In this document: positions 1 through 6,360 of the stretch, in pieces
Position numbering within the stretch: the stretch's first letter is position 1
How the letters are laid out: each line of letters begins with the position of its first letter
Origin: Chloroflexota bacterium
GTDB lineage: Bacteria > Chloroflexota > Dehalococcoidia > SM23-28-2 > RBG-16-64-32
DNA length: 21,351 nucleotides
Reading direction: 5' to 3'
Assembly (NCBI GenBank): GCA_022561095.1
Contig: JADFRV010000016.1
Span: forward strand, 1 to 21,351
Translations under genes and position numbers: made by a program
Notes under the pieces: generated by a model
Told to the model about the DNA's origin: nothing
Seen by the model: the letters and a program-made list of their open reading frames with translations, nothing else
The model's database searches: none

Positions 1-89
1 TCACATTCGGTACGTTCGTCTTGGTAGTCGCGCTGGAGCTCCTCTACCTCGCCGCTATCGAGATGACCGTCAATCGCGCATCGGCCTAA
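1..89 (+). CDS. C-terminal end of a membrane protein (partial)
   Basis: An open frame enters from the left edge and ends at TAA 87-89; its first complete codon is at base 3. The visible 28 residues form one hydrophobic segment (FGTFVLVVALELLYLAAIE) and a short polar tail ending in NRASA. This looks like the last transmembrane helix of an integral membrane protein. Too little is present to name the family. The next ORF begins 13 bases after the stop, so the two may be co-transcribed. Confidence 0.6.
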   Translation, partial: TFGTFVLVVALELLYLAAIEMTVNRASA

Positions 90-102
90 GTGGGAGTAGC
101 CG

Positions 103-246
103 ATGCCTGAGAAGCCCTCCTCTCCACGAGAAGAACGCGGTGGCCAGGACCTGATGGACGAGATTGTTTCCCGCCTTCAGGGCGGTGAGTTCGCACGCTG
201 GATCGACCTCGTACTACCGGAACATGGCTTCATCCACCGATCCTGA
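103..246 (+). CDS. Possible 47-aa protein overlapping the next gene
   Basis: A 47-codon ORF starts at ATG 103, with GGGAG at 92-96 at a good six-base spacing, and ends at TGA 244-246. The product is polar and charged, with no membrane segment and no family that I recognise. It overlaps the preferred start of the following membrane protein (ATG 224) by 23 bases in another frame, which would allow translational coupling. Its ribosome site is better than that of the following gene, which is the main reason for listing it. It could also be a chance ORF or the frameshifted front end of the next gene. Confidence 0.33.
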   Translation: MPEKPSSPREERGGQDLMDEIVSRLQGGEFARWIDLVLPEHGFIHRS

Positions 247-952
247 GCGAGACACCGGAGGAGGCCTGGGGATTCTTCCAGAGGCCCTCACCCACAACCT
301 GGAGCTGGCCGCGACCATCCTCATGGCGGTTGCGGCCATAATGACAGCATGGACAGCGTTTCAGTCCACCAAGTGGGGCGGTGTGCAGGCCGACCAGTTC
401 GCCGAGGCAGGCGCCGACCGGACCGAGTCCACGAGGTTCTCCACGCTCGCCGGCCAGCAGGCCCAGGTCGATATCAGCACGTTCACCAACTGGCTGAACG
501 TCCTGCAAGCCGACATTCGGGCCGGCGATGTGGAGCCCCCTCCTAGCGCGGCAGAATACCAGCCGACACCCGGCACACTCTCCGGATTCCTATTCGAGCG
601 GTTCCGCGAGGAGTTCACACCGGCGGTCCAGGCGTGGCTCGCCACAGATCCATTCAGGGACGTGAACGCCCCCGCGACGCCGTTCGACATCCCCGAGTAC
701 GAGCTGGAGGCGAACCAGATGGCCGACGACTTCCAGGCCGCCGCGGATGAGTCCGCCCAGGAGGCTCGTGATGCCAACCAGACCTCCGATGAGTACGTCA
801 TCATTGCGGTGGCCGCCGCGCTGGTACTGTTCTTCGCCGGCCTATCGAGCAAGCTGCTCAGACCGCGGAACAGGGTGCTGACCCTTGGCCTGGGAGTGAT
901 GATGTTCGTCTTCGCGCTCGTCTTAGTGTTCACCCTGCCCATCGAGCTCTAG
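224..952 (+). CDS. Three-TM membrane protein of unknown function
   Basis: The product is 242 aa from ATG 224. I prefer this start because the only in-frame alternative, TTG 164, would add 20 unlikely residues inside another ORF. The layout is a polar N-terminus, one membrane helix at about residues 27-47, a long acidic soluble stretch of about 140 residues rich in Ala, Gln and Asp, then two helices at about 191-207 and 218-239. The section after helix 1 (FQSTKWGGVQADQFAEAG) and the two-helix tail resemble a family of uncharacterised bacterial membrane proteins that I know only as hypothetical. The soluble part probably lies on one face of the membrane. The ribosome site is weak (ccgga), so coupling to the short upstream ORF is possible. 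No catalytic motif is visible. Confidence 0.75.
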   Translation: MASSTDPERDTGGGLGILPEALTHNLELAATILMAVAAIMTAWTAFQSTKWGGVQADQFAEAGADRTESTRFSTLAGQQAQVDISTFTNWLNVLQADIRAGDVEPPPSAAEYQPTPGTLSGFLFERFREEFTPAVQAWLATDPFRDVNAPATPFDIPEYELEANQMADDFQAAADESAQEARDANQTSDEYVIIAVAAALVLFFAGLSSKLLRPRNRVLTLGLGVMMFVFALVLVFTLPIEL

Positions 953-1039
953 GTTAGCTGACTTGAGGGGCTTGGGCCCTGGGTGCCTCGGAGTTCCTGG
1001 CGGGCCGCAAGATTACCACGAGGATGACGTGAGAGAGAC

Positions 1040-1840
1040 GTGGGAGAATTGAGAGACGTCCAAGGCGTCCGCGAAGACCAGCTCGCCGGCGGCTTCTTCC
1101 CTCTACTCATCCTGCTTGTGGCTTTCCTACTCGTGGCACCGCTACTGGACGGCTCTGCCGCTGGCCGGATCACGCTGACCTTCCTCTTCTACGTGGCTAT
1201 GCTGGTCGCCATCCGCGCATCCGTGAGGCGCCGCATCGTCCTCTCCCTTGTCTTCGTCGTATCGGCGTTCGCCTGGGTTACGTTCGCCTTCGATCAGTTC
1301 TTCGACATCCCAGCGCTAGAGGTGGCAAGCAGGATCCTGAATCCCACGCTGCTGTTCGTCACCGCTCTTGCGGTGCTGGCGGGAATTATCAGGGTCGAGA
1401 GGGTGACGATGAATACGGTCTTCGGGGCCTTATGCGTATACTTTCTGATCGCCCTGTTCTGGGCATTCATCTTCTTCCAGACTGAAAGGATTGACCCGGG
1501 GTCATTCACCTTTCCTGACGGCCCGCACCAACGCCTATCAGACTTCGTCTACTTCGCATTCGTCACCCAGACCACACTCGGGTTCGGAGACATCGCCCCG
1601 GTATCAGATTACGCGCGGTCGTTCGCGATGATGGCGGCCTTCCTCGGGCAAGTCTACCTGGTGGTGACTGTGGCGCGAATGGTCTCGCTCCAGGTCGCGT
1701 ACTCCGGTCGGGTAGCGGGGACATCCATCTTCCCACCGCCTGCCGATGAGGCTGCGCCTGAGGGGACCGCGTCCGAAGGCAGGGCTTCCGGCGAGCGGCC
1801 CCAGGACTCGGAAGACCGCAATGAGCTAGACGAAAGCTAA
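1040..1840 (+). CDS. Ion channel family protein (two-TM K+ channel pore)
   Basis: A 266-aa membrane protein starts at GTG 1040, preceded by a GAGAGAG stretch. Hydrophobic helices lie at about residues 17-36, 43-62, 65-84, 97-117, 123-146 and 194-215. Between the last two sits a pore loop with the selectivity-filter-like motif TLGFGD at residues 179-184, close to the TVGYGD filter of K+ channels and matching the Ion_trans_2 pattern. The C-terminal 45 residues are polar, Pro/Glu-rich and probably cytoplasmic; no RCK/TrkA-N domain is present. This suggests a passive monovalent-cation channel in the cell membrane. Tyr replaced by Phe in the filter occurs in bacterial channels, so K+ selectivity is likely but not proven. 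The DUF389 gene starts 12 bases downstream, which implies one transcript. Confidence 0.85.
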   Translation: MGELRDVQGVREDQLAGGFFPLLILLVAFLLVAPLLDGSAAGRITLTFLFYVAMLVAIRASVRRRIVLSLVFVVSAFAWVTFAFDQFFDIPALEVASRILNPTLLFVTALAVLAGIIRVERVTMNTVFGALCVYFLIALFWAFIFFQTERIDPGSFTFPDGPHQRLSDFVYFAFVTQTTLGFGDIAPVSDYARSFAMMAAFLGQVYLVVTVARMVSLQVAYSGRVAGTSIFPPPADEAAPEGTASEGRASGERPQDSEDRNELDES

Positions 1841-1852
1841 AGGGAGGCCGAC

Positions 1853-2914
1853 ATGAGTCCTAACGATCAGACCGGGCGAGGGCGGAATTGCCAAGGGGAC
1901 GGCGGTCAGCGCAGGTTCTGGAGCCTGTTGCCTCAGGTTGACCCCAGCGTACGACGAGAGGTCCTGGGGTCGCTGTTCTTTAGCGGGCCCAGGCTGCGTC
2001 GATACCTGATCCGCTTCACGGTGCTACTGAGTCTCTCAGTACTCATCGCGTCGTGGGGCATCCTCGACGACTCAACGGCGGTAGTGATCGGCGGCATGCT
2101 GATTGCTCCGCTCATGACCCCGGTGCTTGGCATTGCGGCCGCCACCGTCATGGCCTGGCCACGGCGACTCGGGACCGCGGTGCTACAGGTTGCTGTCGCC
2201 ACCGCGGGTGCGATCGGGATGGCGTGGCTCGTCTCACTTTTATTCCCGGACGGCGTATACGCGCTGGTACTTCCGGGTGAACTGCTGTCCAGGACCGAGC
2301 CCACCCTTCTGGATCTCGCTATAGCCCTCGCGGCGGGAGCCGCGGGCGCGTACGTTCTCGTCCACAAGGAGTCTGTATCTGCGCTGCCGGGGGTCGCAGT
2401 GGCGGTGGCGCTCGTGCCGCCGCTGGCGGTGGTCGGGATCTCGTTGGGGTTTGGTAACTACGATGATGCGGGGGGCGCTATGCTCCTGTACCTCACAAAC
2501 CTGGCCGGCATCGTTCTGGCGGCGATGGTCGTGTTCGTGCTTACCGGGTTTGTACCGGAGTTCCAGATCAGACGCGGAATCAAGGAGATCCGCCTTGGAT
2601 TCGTCGTGGCCGCCATCTCCGTTCTCGTGATCTCGGTCCCGCTTCTCGCGAACTCGCTTCTCGTCGTTAACGACGCCCGGGATCAGGCGGCCGTACGCGG
2701 AGCGGTTGAGAATTGGCTCGGGGACGAGCCTTCGCTGGAAGTCGTGGAGCTGGAGGTGTCCGGGAATGATGTGACTGTGAACCTGATGGGTCCGGAACCG
2801 CCGCCGCCGGCCGCCTCTCTGGGAACGGAACTCGCCTCCACCTTGGGCGGTGACGTTAACGTCACGGTCGGTTGGATCAAGCTGGTAGAGGAATCAACAC
2901 GGATCACACCCTGA
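1853..2914 (+). CDS. DUF389 family membrane protein
   Basis: The product is 353 aa, starting at ATG 1853 behind GGGAGG. The hallmark DUF389 segment GILDDSTAVVIGGMLIAPLM begins at residue 69, inside the first of several helices. Further helices cover about residues 105-125, 150-200 and 215-270, and a soluble C-terminal domain of about 80 residues follows. DUF389 proteins are polytopic membrane proteins of unknown biochemical role. The short gap to the upstream channel gene makes co-transcription likely. No terminator is obvious after the stop, and the next 163 bases contain the first copy of the 39-bp repeated motif ahead of the sigma factor. Confidence 0.88.
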   Translation: MSPNDQTGRGRNCQGDGGQRRFWSLLPQVDPSVRREVLGSLFFSGPRLRRYLIRFTVLLSLSVLIASWGILDDSTAVVIGGMLIAPLMTPVLGIAAATVMAWPRRLGTAVLQVAVATAGAIGMAWLVSLLFPDGVYALVLPGELLSRTEPTLLDLAIALAAGAAGAYVLVHKESVSALPGVAVAVALVPPLAVVGISLGFGNYDDAGGAMLLYLTNLAGIVLAAMVVFVLTGFVPEFQIRRGIKEIRLGFVVAAISVLVISVPLLANSLLVVNDARDQAAVRGAVENWLGDEPSLEVVELEVSGNDVTVNLMGPEPPPPAASLGTELASTLGGDVNVTVGWIKLVEESTRITP

Positions 2915-2964
2915 ATGACAGCGAGTACGGCGACGTGCCCACGCCGATGCGAAGCCTCATCTCT

Positions 2965-3003
2965 ACCGAAAATTCGGTACGAATGTACTTAGCCTTAGCA
3001 GTG
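2965..3003 (+). promoter_or_regulatory. 39-bp repeated upstream motif, copy A
   Basis: This is one of five gapless copies of a 39-bp element. Consensus columns 1-15 read ACCGAGAAATCGTTA, columns 18-27 AACGTACTTA and columns 31-39 TTTGCCATG. Copy A matches copy B at 27 of 39 positions by eye. It lies 74 bases upstream of the GTG of the ECF sigma gene. A small stem (AGCC 3011-3014 with GGCT 3022-3025) follows. A promoter or operator role is inferred. Confidence 0.7.
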
Positions 3004-3077
3004 TCTGGAGAGCCTGCCGCGGGCTAAAGTTGGACGAGCGTCGGGAATTATCGACGGCAAAAGACGGCTGACCGGGA

Positions 3078-3731
3078 GTGGACATCCAGAACGTCATGAC
3101 ACGACTATCCGTGCAAGATCAGGCAGATTCAATGGATAGGACTCGTCATCTGCCGGCGTCCAAGCGCGCAGCCGTCTCAAGGACCGAAGGATGCAACGAC
3201 GAGTCCCAACTGGTGAAGCGCGCTAAGGATATGGAGGAGGACGCCCTGGCCTCGCTCTACTCCATCTACTACCCACGGATCTTCAACTACGCGTTTTACC
3301 AGCTCGGGGACATTCAGGCAGCGGAGGATCTAGCGTCTGACGTCATGCTGAAGGTGTTGGAGTCTATCGACGGGTACCGGTCCAAGGGACCGCCGTTTTC
3401 CGCCTGGGTGTTCCGCATAGCGCGAAACAAGCTAATCGATCTCCACCGGCGGCGCAAGCGGAACGGAATGGTAAATCTGTGGGACCTGCCAGTAGCGATT
3501 GAATTGGCACCCGAGACTCTGGCCGAGCGGGCCCTTGACCGCGGACAGCTCCAGATCGCCCTGAAGTACCTCAACGAAGTTCAGCGGCAGGTCATCGTAC
3601 TCAGGTTCATCGAGGGGTTCGATACTGCCACGGTCGCGCACACCCTGGGCCGAAAAGTGAGCTTCGTCAAGTCGGTGCAGCACCGGGCGCTTAAGTCGCT
3701 CCGCGGCATCCTCTCGCGGAACGGGCGGTAA
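3078..3731 (+). CDS. ECF-type RNA polymerase sigma factor
   Basis: The product is 217 aa from GTG 3078. Residues from about 58 form sigma region 2 (YYPRIFNYAF, then AAEDLASDVMLKVLESI and FSAWVFRIARNKLIDLHRR), which binds the -10 element and core polymerase. Residues about 164-213 form region 4 (LNEVQRQVIVLRF, then a helix-turn-helix ending VQHRALKSLR), which binds the -35 element. Length and two-domain plan are typical of ECF sigma factors. The first 45 residues precede the conserved core. GGGA abuts the GTG with no spacer, so the true start may be ATG 3096 or 3132. No anti-sigma gene is adjacent, which is unusual for many ECF groups. Copy A of the 39-bp motif lies just upstream, so autoregulation is plausible. 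Confidence 0.9.
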   Translation: MDIQNVMTRLSVQDQADSMDRTRHLPASKRAAVSRTEGCNDESQLVKRAKDMEEDALASLYSIYYPRIFNYAFYQLGDIQAAEDLASDVMLKVLESIDGYRSKGPPFSAWVFRIARNKLIDLHRRRKRNGMVNLWDLPVAIELAPETLAERALDRGQLQIALKYLNEVQRQVIVLRFIEGFDTATVAHTLGRKVSFVKSVQHRALKSLRGILSRNGR

Positions 3732-3805
3732 CGCCGCCAACCGCTGCCCTGACTTCGCCACTGGCAGCCGCCGATCCGGCGCCGCCCGGCACAGCGGGAA
3801 TGGCT

Positions 3806-3844
3806 ACCGAGAATTCATTAGCAATATAACGAGCCCTAGCCATG
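3806..3844 (+). promoter_or_regulatory. 39-bp repeated upstream motif, copy B
   Basis: This is the most diverged copy in its central part: it has ATATAAC where most copies have GTACTTA. It keeps the ACCGAGAATTC start and the GCCATG end. It lies 105 bases upstream of the possible 31-aa ORF at 3950 and 239 bases upstream of the DUF6325 gene. It is the main structured signal in the 330-base gap after the sigma factor. Confidence 0.62.
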
Positions 3845-3949
3845 CGTTGACCTCTTAGGACTCCCGATACTGGGTGGTGGTCGTAGCGGCCCATATCGAG
3901 CGTGAGTCGGTGTTGGAAAAGGACGAAACCGGTATGGGAGGTATTCGAA

Positions 3950-4045
3950 GTGTTTAGACGCGGAGGAATCGGCGGGACCTCGACCACCGATCACGCCGGA
4001 AGAGCGCCTTCGCATCGCGATGGCTCGACAATAGCCCGCGCATAG
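3950..4045 (+). CDS. Possible 31-aa peptide with strong ribosome site
   Basis: GTG 3950 lies eight bases after a perfect GGGAGG (3936-3941), and the frame stays open to TAG 4043-4045. The peptide begins MFRRGGIGG and is basic and polar. Its leader closely resembles that of the PLDc_N gene at 14902: GGAGGTATTCGAAGTGTTT here and GGAGTATTCGACGTGTTT there. The MFRRG start also recalls the N-termini of small SHOCT proteins, so this could be a truncated relic of one. It fills the otherwise gene-free gap 3732-4083. No function can be assigned, and the strong start signal is the only support. Confidence 0.35.
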   Translation: MFRRGGIGGTSTTDHAGRAPSHRDGSTIARA

Positions 4046-4083
4046 CATCTGCTGTCGGAATTATGAAGGGAGGGAGATCGAAA

Positions 4084-4620
4084 ATGGCTATCGGACCTGT
4101 CCAGCTGGTGGTACTCGGATTCAACCAGCCCGACTTCAAGGGAGAGATCCTGGCCGAGTTCGACCGGCTCAAGGAGAACGACGTCGTCCGAGTGATCGAT
4201 GGGCTCGCCGTCCATAAGGACGCGGAGGGAGAGGTCACAATGATCAAGCGAAGCGATCTTGGTGGCAAGGAAGCGGCGGAGTTCGGGGCGGTCGTCGGAG
4301 CCTTGATCGGCCTCGGAGCGGCGGGGCTCGAAGGCGCCAGGGAGGGCGCCGAAGCGGGGGCCGCCGCGGCGGAAGAGGGAGTCGAAATATTCGATGAAGA
4401 AGAGGTCTGGGACGTCATAGACGACATACCGAACGACTCCGCGGCGGCCGTGATCCTCCTCGAGCACCGATGGGCGATACCGCTTCGTGACGCGATCCGC
4501 AGGGCGGGAGGGTTCCACGTCGCAGACGGATGGGTCCACCCTGAGGACCTCGTTGCTGTAGGCCTTCTGGCTGGCGAGGAAGCAGCGGCGCTCATGGAGC
4601 CCGAAGGCAAGTCAGCATAA
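4084..4620 (+). CDS. DUF6325 family protein
   Basis: The product is 178 aa from ATG 4084. I prefer this start to ATG 4063 because the GGGAGGGAG ribosome site lies between the two. The N-terminal MAIGPVQLVVLGF, the following FKGEILAEFDRL and VRVIDGLAVHKDAEGEV, and the late AAVILLEHRWAIPLRDAI with GGFHVADGWV fit the DUF6325 pattern, seen mainly in actinobacteria. The central part (about residues 68-105) is expanded and rich in Gly, Ala and Glu. There is no signal peptide and no strong membrane helix, so it is probably cytoplasmic or membrane-peripheral. The distant likeness to DUF1269 proteins (here at 5233 and 15217) is notable. It leads a likely operon with the SHOCT gene and the 44-aa membrane gene. 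Function unknown. Confidence 0.82.
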   Translation: MAIGPVQLVVLGFNQPDFKGEILAEFDRLKENDVVRVIDGLAVHKDAEGEVTMIKRSDLGGKEAAEFGAVVGALIGLGAAGLEGAREGAEAGAAAAEEGVEIFDEEEVWDVIDDIPNDSAAAVILLEHRWAIPLRDAIRRAGGFHVADGWVHPEDLVAVGLLAGEEAAALMEPEGKSA

Positions 4621-4667
4621 TCCGAGGGAGCACGACGCGCTAGACCAACTAAAGGAGGAACGGAAGT

Positions 4668-4916
4668 ATGTTTGGACCAGGACGAAGGATGTCGAGGCGG
4701 ACGGCACGTCGGACATCGAGGCGCGTATCAAAGAGGCAGGCCGCGCCGCAGCAGCCACAGGCCGCGCCGCCACCGCCAGCTGCCGCCGCGCCTCCGCCTG
4801 CGGCGGCGGAGGAGGACTACACCGACGAGCTCGAGAAGCTGGCGGACCTCAAGGTCAAGGGGGTCATCACGAACGAGGAGTTCGAGGCGAAGAAGAAGCA
4901 GCTGCTCGGGCTCTAA
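4668..4916 (+). CDS. SHOCT domain protein
   Basis: An 82-aa product starts at ATG 4668 behind AGGAGG. It has three parts: a strongly basic Arg/Ser-rich N-terminus (MFGPGRRMSRRTARRTSRR), a Pro/Ala/Gln linker at about residues 25-47, and a C-terminal SHOCT helix pair at about 52-82 (ELEKLADLKVKGVITNEEF, ending KKKQLLGL). SHOCT is a short C-terminal oligomerisation motif common on small bacterial proteins. The basic N-terminus could bind nucleic acid or acidic lipids, but that is a guess. The gene lies 47 bases after DUF6325 and 29 bases before the 44-aa membrane protein. A decayed copy of its SHOCT segment lies at 6225-6332. Confidence 0.85.
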   Translation: MFGPGRRMSRRTARRTSRRVSKRQAAPQQPQAAPPPPAAAAPPPAAAEEDYTDELEKLADLKVKGVITNEEFEAKKKQLLGL

Positions 4917-4945
4917 GCGCTCCGTCAAAGAGAGGAGGTCTTAGC

Positions 4946-5080
4946 GTGAAGACGATCATCTTAGGTGTTGCGGCTTTGGCTGCGGGTGCCTGGCTTGTGA
5001 TGCGCCGGCGGCGCCAATCGGAGCACTCAGAAGAGGGAGAAGGCCCTGCGGACGAGACTGCCACCGGTCCGACAGGATAG
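4946..5080 (+). CDS. 44-aa single-pass membrane protein
   Basis: GTG 4946 follows AGGAGG (4933-4938) at a seven-base spacing, one of the best ribosome sites in the window. The frame ends at TAG 5078-5080. The peptide has an N-terminal hydrophobic helix (TIILGVAALAAGAWLVM), a basic stop-transfer cluster RRRR, and an acidic polar tail rich in Glu, Gly and Thr. By the positive-inside rule the tail should face the cytoplasm. It is the third gene of the DUF6325-SHOCT set, and its size probably makes automatic annotation miss it. Family not recognised. Confidence 0.68.
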   Translation: MKTIILGVAALAAGAWLVMRRRRQSEHSEEGEGPADETATGPTG

Positions 5081-5089
5081 GTGATTCTA

Positions 5090-5138
5090 CGGCCACCAGC
5101 GGTGTCTGTTCTCCCAGGCCCATAGTGTTATGTGGCCG
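5090..5138. repeat. Inverted repeat (7-bp arms) downstream of the 44-aa gene
   Basis: CGGCCAC (5090-5096) is complementary to GTGGCCG (5132-5138) across a 35-base loop. It lies just after the 44-aa gene and before the DUF1269 gene. No T-run follows on this strand (CAAAAAG comes next), so a classic intrinsic terminator is doubtful; it may be an mRNA structure. Confidence 0.35.
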
Positions 5139-5232
5139 CAAAAAGAGAGGAGAGGTTTCCACCACACACATCATGATCAAAAAAGCATGACACATACATT
5201 TGTAAAGCGAAGATCGAGAAGGAGGAAGAGCG

Positions 5233-5721
5233 ATGAGCGAACTCGTCGTAGTGGCGTTTGACAACGCGGTTGAGGCGGATCAGTTGATGGGCAAGCTGGG
5301 GAAGCTGCAGAAGGAGCGCCTTATCACGTTAGATGACGCTGCCGTCGTCGTCCGGAAGCACGACGGCCACGTGAAGGTTAAGCAGGCCCACAACCTGGTG
5401 GGGTCAGGCGCTATGGGCGGGGCGTTCTGGGGAATGCTGATCGGCCTTCTGTTCTGGGCGCCGTGGCTAGGTCTGGCTATCGGTGCAGTGTCCGGCGCGC
5501 TCGCCGGGAAGCTGACAGACGTAGGCATCGATGACAAATTCATCAAGGAGGTCGGCGCCACGATCAAGCCAGGACACTCGGCCGCCTTCCTGCTGGTACG
5601 CGAATCCACGCCCGACAAGGTTTTGGACGAGCTGAAGGGATTCAAAGGCACCGTGTTGAAGACCTCACTGTCGAAGGAGAACGAGGCCAAGCTGAAGGTT
5701 GCCTTCGGCGCAGAGGAGTAA
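5233..5721 (+). CDS. DUF1269 family membrane protein
   Basis: A 162-aa product starts at ATG 5233 behind AAGGAGG. The DUF1269 layout is clear: an N-terminal alpha/beta stretch (LVVVAFDNAVEADQLMGKL, then ITLDDAAVVVRK), a Gly/Ala-rich hydrophobic hairpin at about residues 57-97 with GSGAMGGAFWGMLIGLLF, and a C-terminal part (IDDKFIKEVGATIKPGHSA, then AAFLLV). Family members are membrane-associated and of unknown function. It is probably transcribed separately from the upstream trio: 152 bases intervene and a strong hairpin follows. The paralogue at 15217 shares the plan but little sequence. Confidence 0.9.
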   Translation: MSELVVVAFDNAVEADQLMGKLGKLQKERLITLDDAAVVVRKHDGHVKVKQAHNLVGSGAMGGAFWGMLIGLLFWAPWLGLAIGAVSGALAGKLTDVGIDDKFIKEVGATIKPGHSAAFLLVRESTPDKVLDELKGFKGTVLKTSLSKENEAKLKVAFGAEE

Positions 5722-5740
5722 ATGCGCACTGCCTGCGCGG

Positions 5741-5773
5741 ACTGGTGGCCGCCGGCAACGGCTGGCCACCAGT
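5741..5773 (+). terminator. Strong GC-rich stem-loop after DUF1269 gene
   Basis: ACTGGTGGCCGCCG (5741-5754) pairs with CGGC (5759-5762) plus GGCCACCAGT (5764-5773) around a GCAA loop, with a single bulged T. This gives a 14-bp stem closed by a GNRA tetraloop. The following TTCCT is only a weak U-tract, so termination may be partial or the structure may stabilise the upstream mRNA. The lipoprotein start is only 22 bases downstream, so its promoter would have to lie in or before the hairpin. Confidence 0.6.
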
Positions 5774-5795
5774 TTCCTAACATGAGGTACTTACA

Positions 5796-6224
5796 ATGAT
5801 AATCCGGGTAATAGTGGTCTTGGCCGTGTCCCTAATCGTGGCAGCGGCATGCTCCGATGGCGACAGTAACGGCGACGGCAACGGCACTGCGGCCCCCTCC
5901 GTCTGCGATCAGGCGGACACTCTCCAGCAGTCTGTTGACGAACTCGCTCAGCTTGACGTTATAGCGGGAGGCCTTGATGGGCTGAACGCCGCGGTAGACC
6001 AGGTGACGCTAGACCTCGAGAGCCTCTCGGTGCTGGTTGGCACGGAGACGGCCGACGAAGCGGCCGCGCTCAAGGACGCTATCGAGCAGGCGGACGAAAC
6101 CTTCTCCACCCTGGAGGACCAAGAGAGCCTGCTCGCCGCCACCGCCGATGTGGGACTCGTCATCGCACAGGTGGCTACTGCAGCCGACGGACTGAAGGAG
6201 GCGCTCTCGTTCGAGTGCGGTTGA
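5796..6224 (+). CDS. Small secreted lipoprotein, unknown function
   Basis: The product is 142 aa from ATG 5796, with a GAGG site nine bases upstream. A lipoprotein signal is clear: a short hydrophobic segment (VIVVLAVSLIVAAAC) with Cys19 as the predicted lipidated residue, then a Ser/Gly/Asp/Asn linker. The mature part is acidic and helical (VCDQADTLQQSVDELAQL and similar), with Cys residues near each end (VC at about 37, and the C-terminal ECG) that could form a disulfide. The lipoprotein at 20803 shares the C-x-x-x-DTLQ start and the terminal Cys, so the two look like distant paralogues. It should be anchored outside the cell membrane. An in-frame SHOCT remnant begins immediately after its TGA. 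Confidence 0.75.
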   Translation: MIIRVIVVLAVSLIVAAACSDGDSNGDGNGTAAPSVCDQADTLQQSVDELAQLDVIAGGLDGLNAAVDQVTLDLESLSVLVGTETADEAAALKDAIEQADETFSTLEDQESLLAATADVGLVIAQVATAADGLKEALSFECG

Positions 6225-6332
6225 GCGAAACACTGCGCCGCCGAGCTCGAGAAGCTGGCGCACCTGAAGGAGCAGGGGATCATCACGGAGGAGGAGTCCG
6301 AGGCGGAGAAGAAGCAGATCCCAAGGATATAG
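6225..6332 (+). pseudogene. Remnant of a SHOCT gene (3' part)
   Basis: Directly after the lipoprotein TGA, and in the same frame, 35 codons end at TAG 6330-6332. They encode a recognisable SHOCT segment (AELEKLAHLKEQGIITEEE, then EAEKKQIPRI). The DNA closely matches the 3' end of the intact gene at 4668: GAGCTCGAGAAGCTGGCG is shared. There is no start codon and no N-terminal domain, so this is best read as a relic of a duplicated SHOCT gene. The alternative, UGA read-through giving a lipoprotein-SHOCT fusion, has no supporting signal. Confidence 0.65.
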
Positions 6333-6360
6333 CCTCAACTAGCGGATAAGGAGGATGCCC

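Noticed and set aside
5173..5211. Possible sixth, degenerate copy of the 39-bp motif before the DUF1269 gene
   Set aside because: When aligned on ATACATT it matches only about 8 of the 16 invariant columns, too few in an A-rich stretch.
5780..5796. GGTACTTACAATG before the lipoprotein as a motif core
   Set aside because: Only the GTACTTA heptamer matches; the flanking invariant columns do not, and it overlaps the ribosome site and start codon.
6222..6224. UGA read-through or selenocysteine joining the lipoprotein to the SHOCT segment
   Set aside because: No stem-loop of SECIS type was seen next to the codon, and loss by duplication and decay explains the data more simply.
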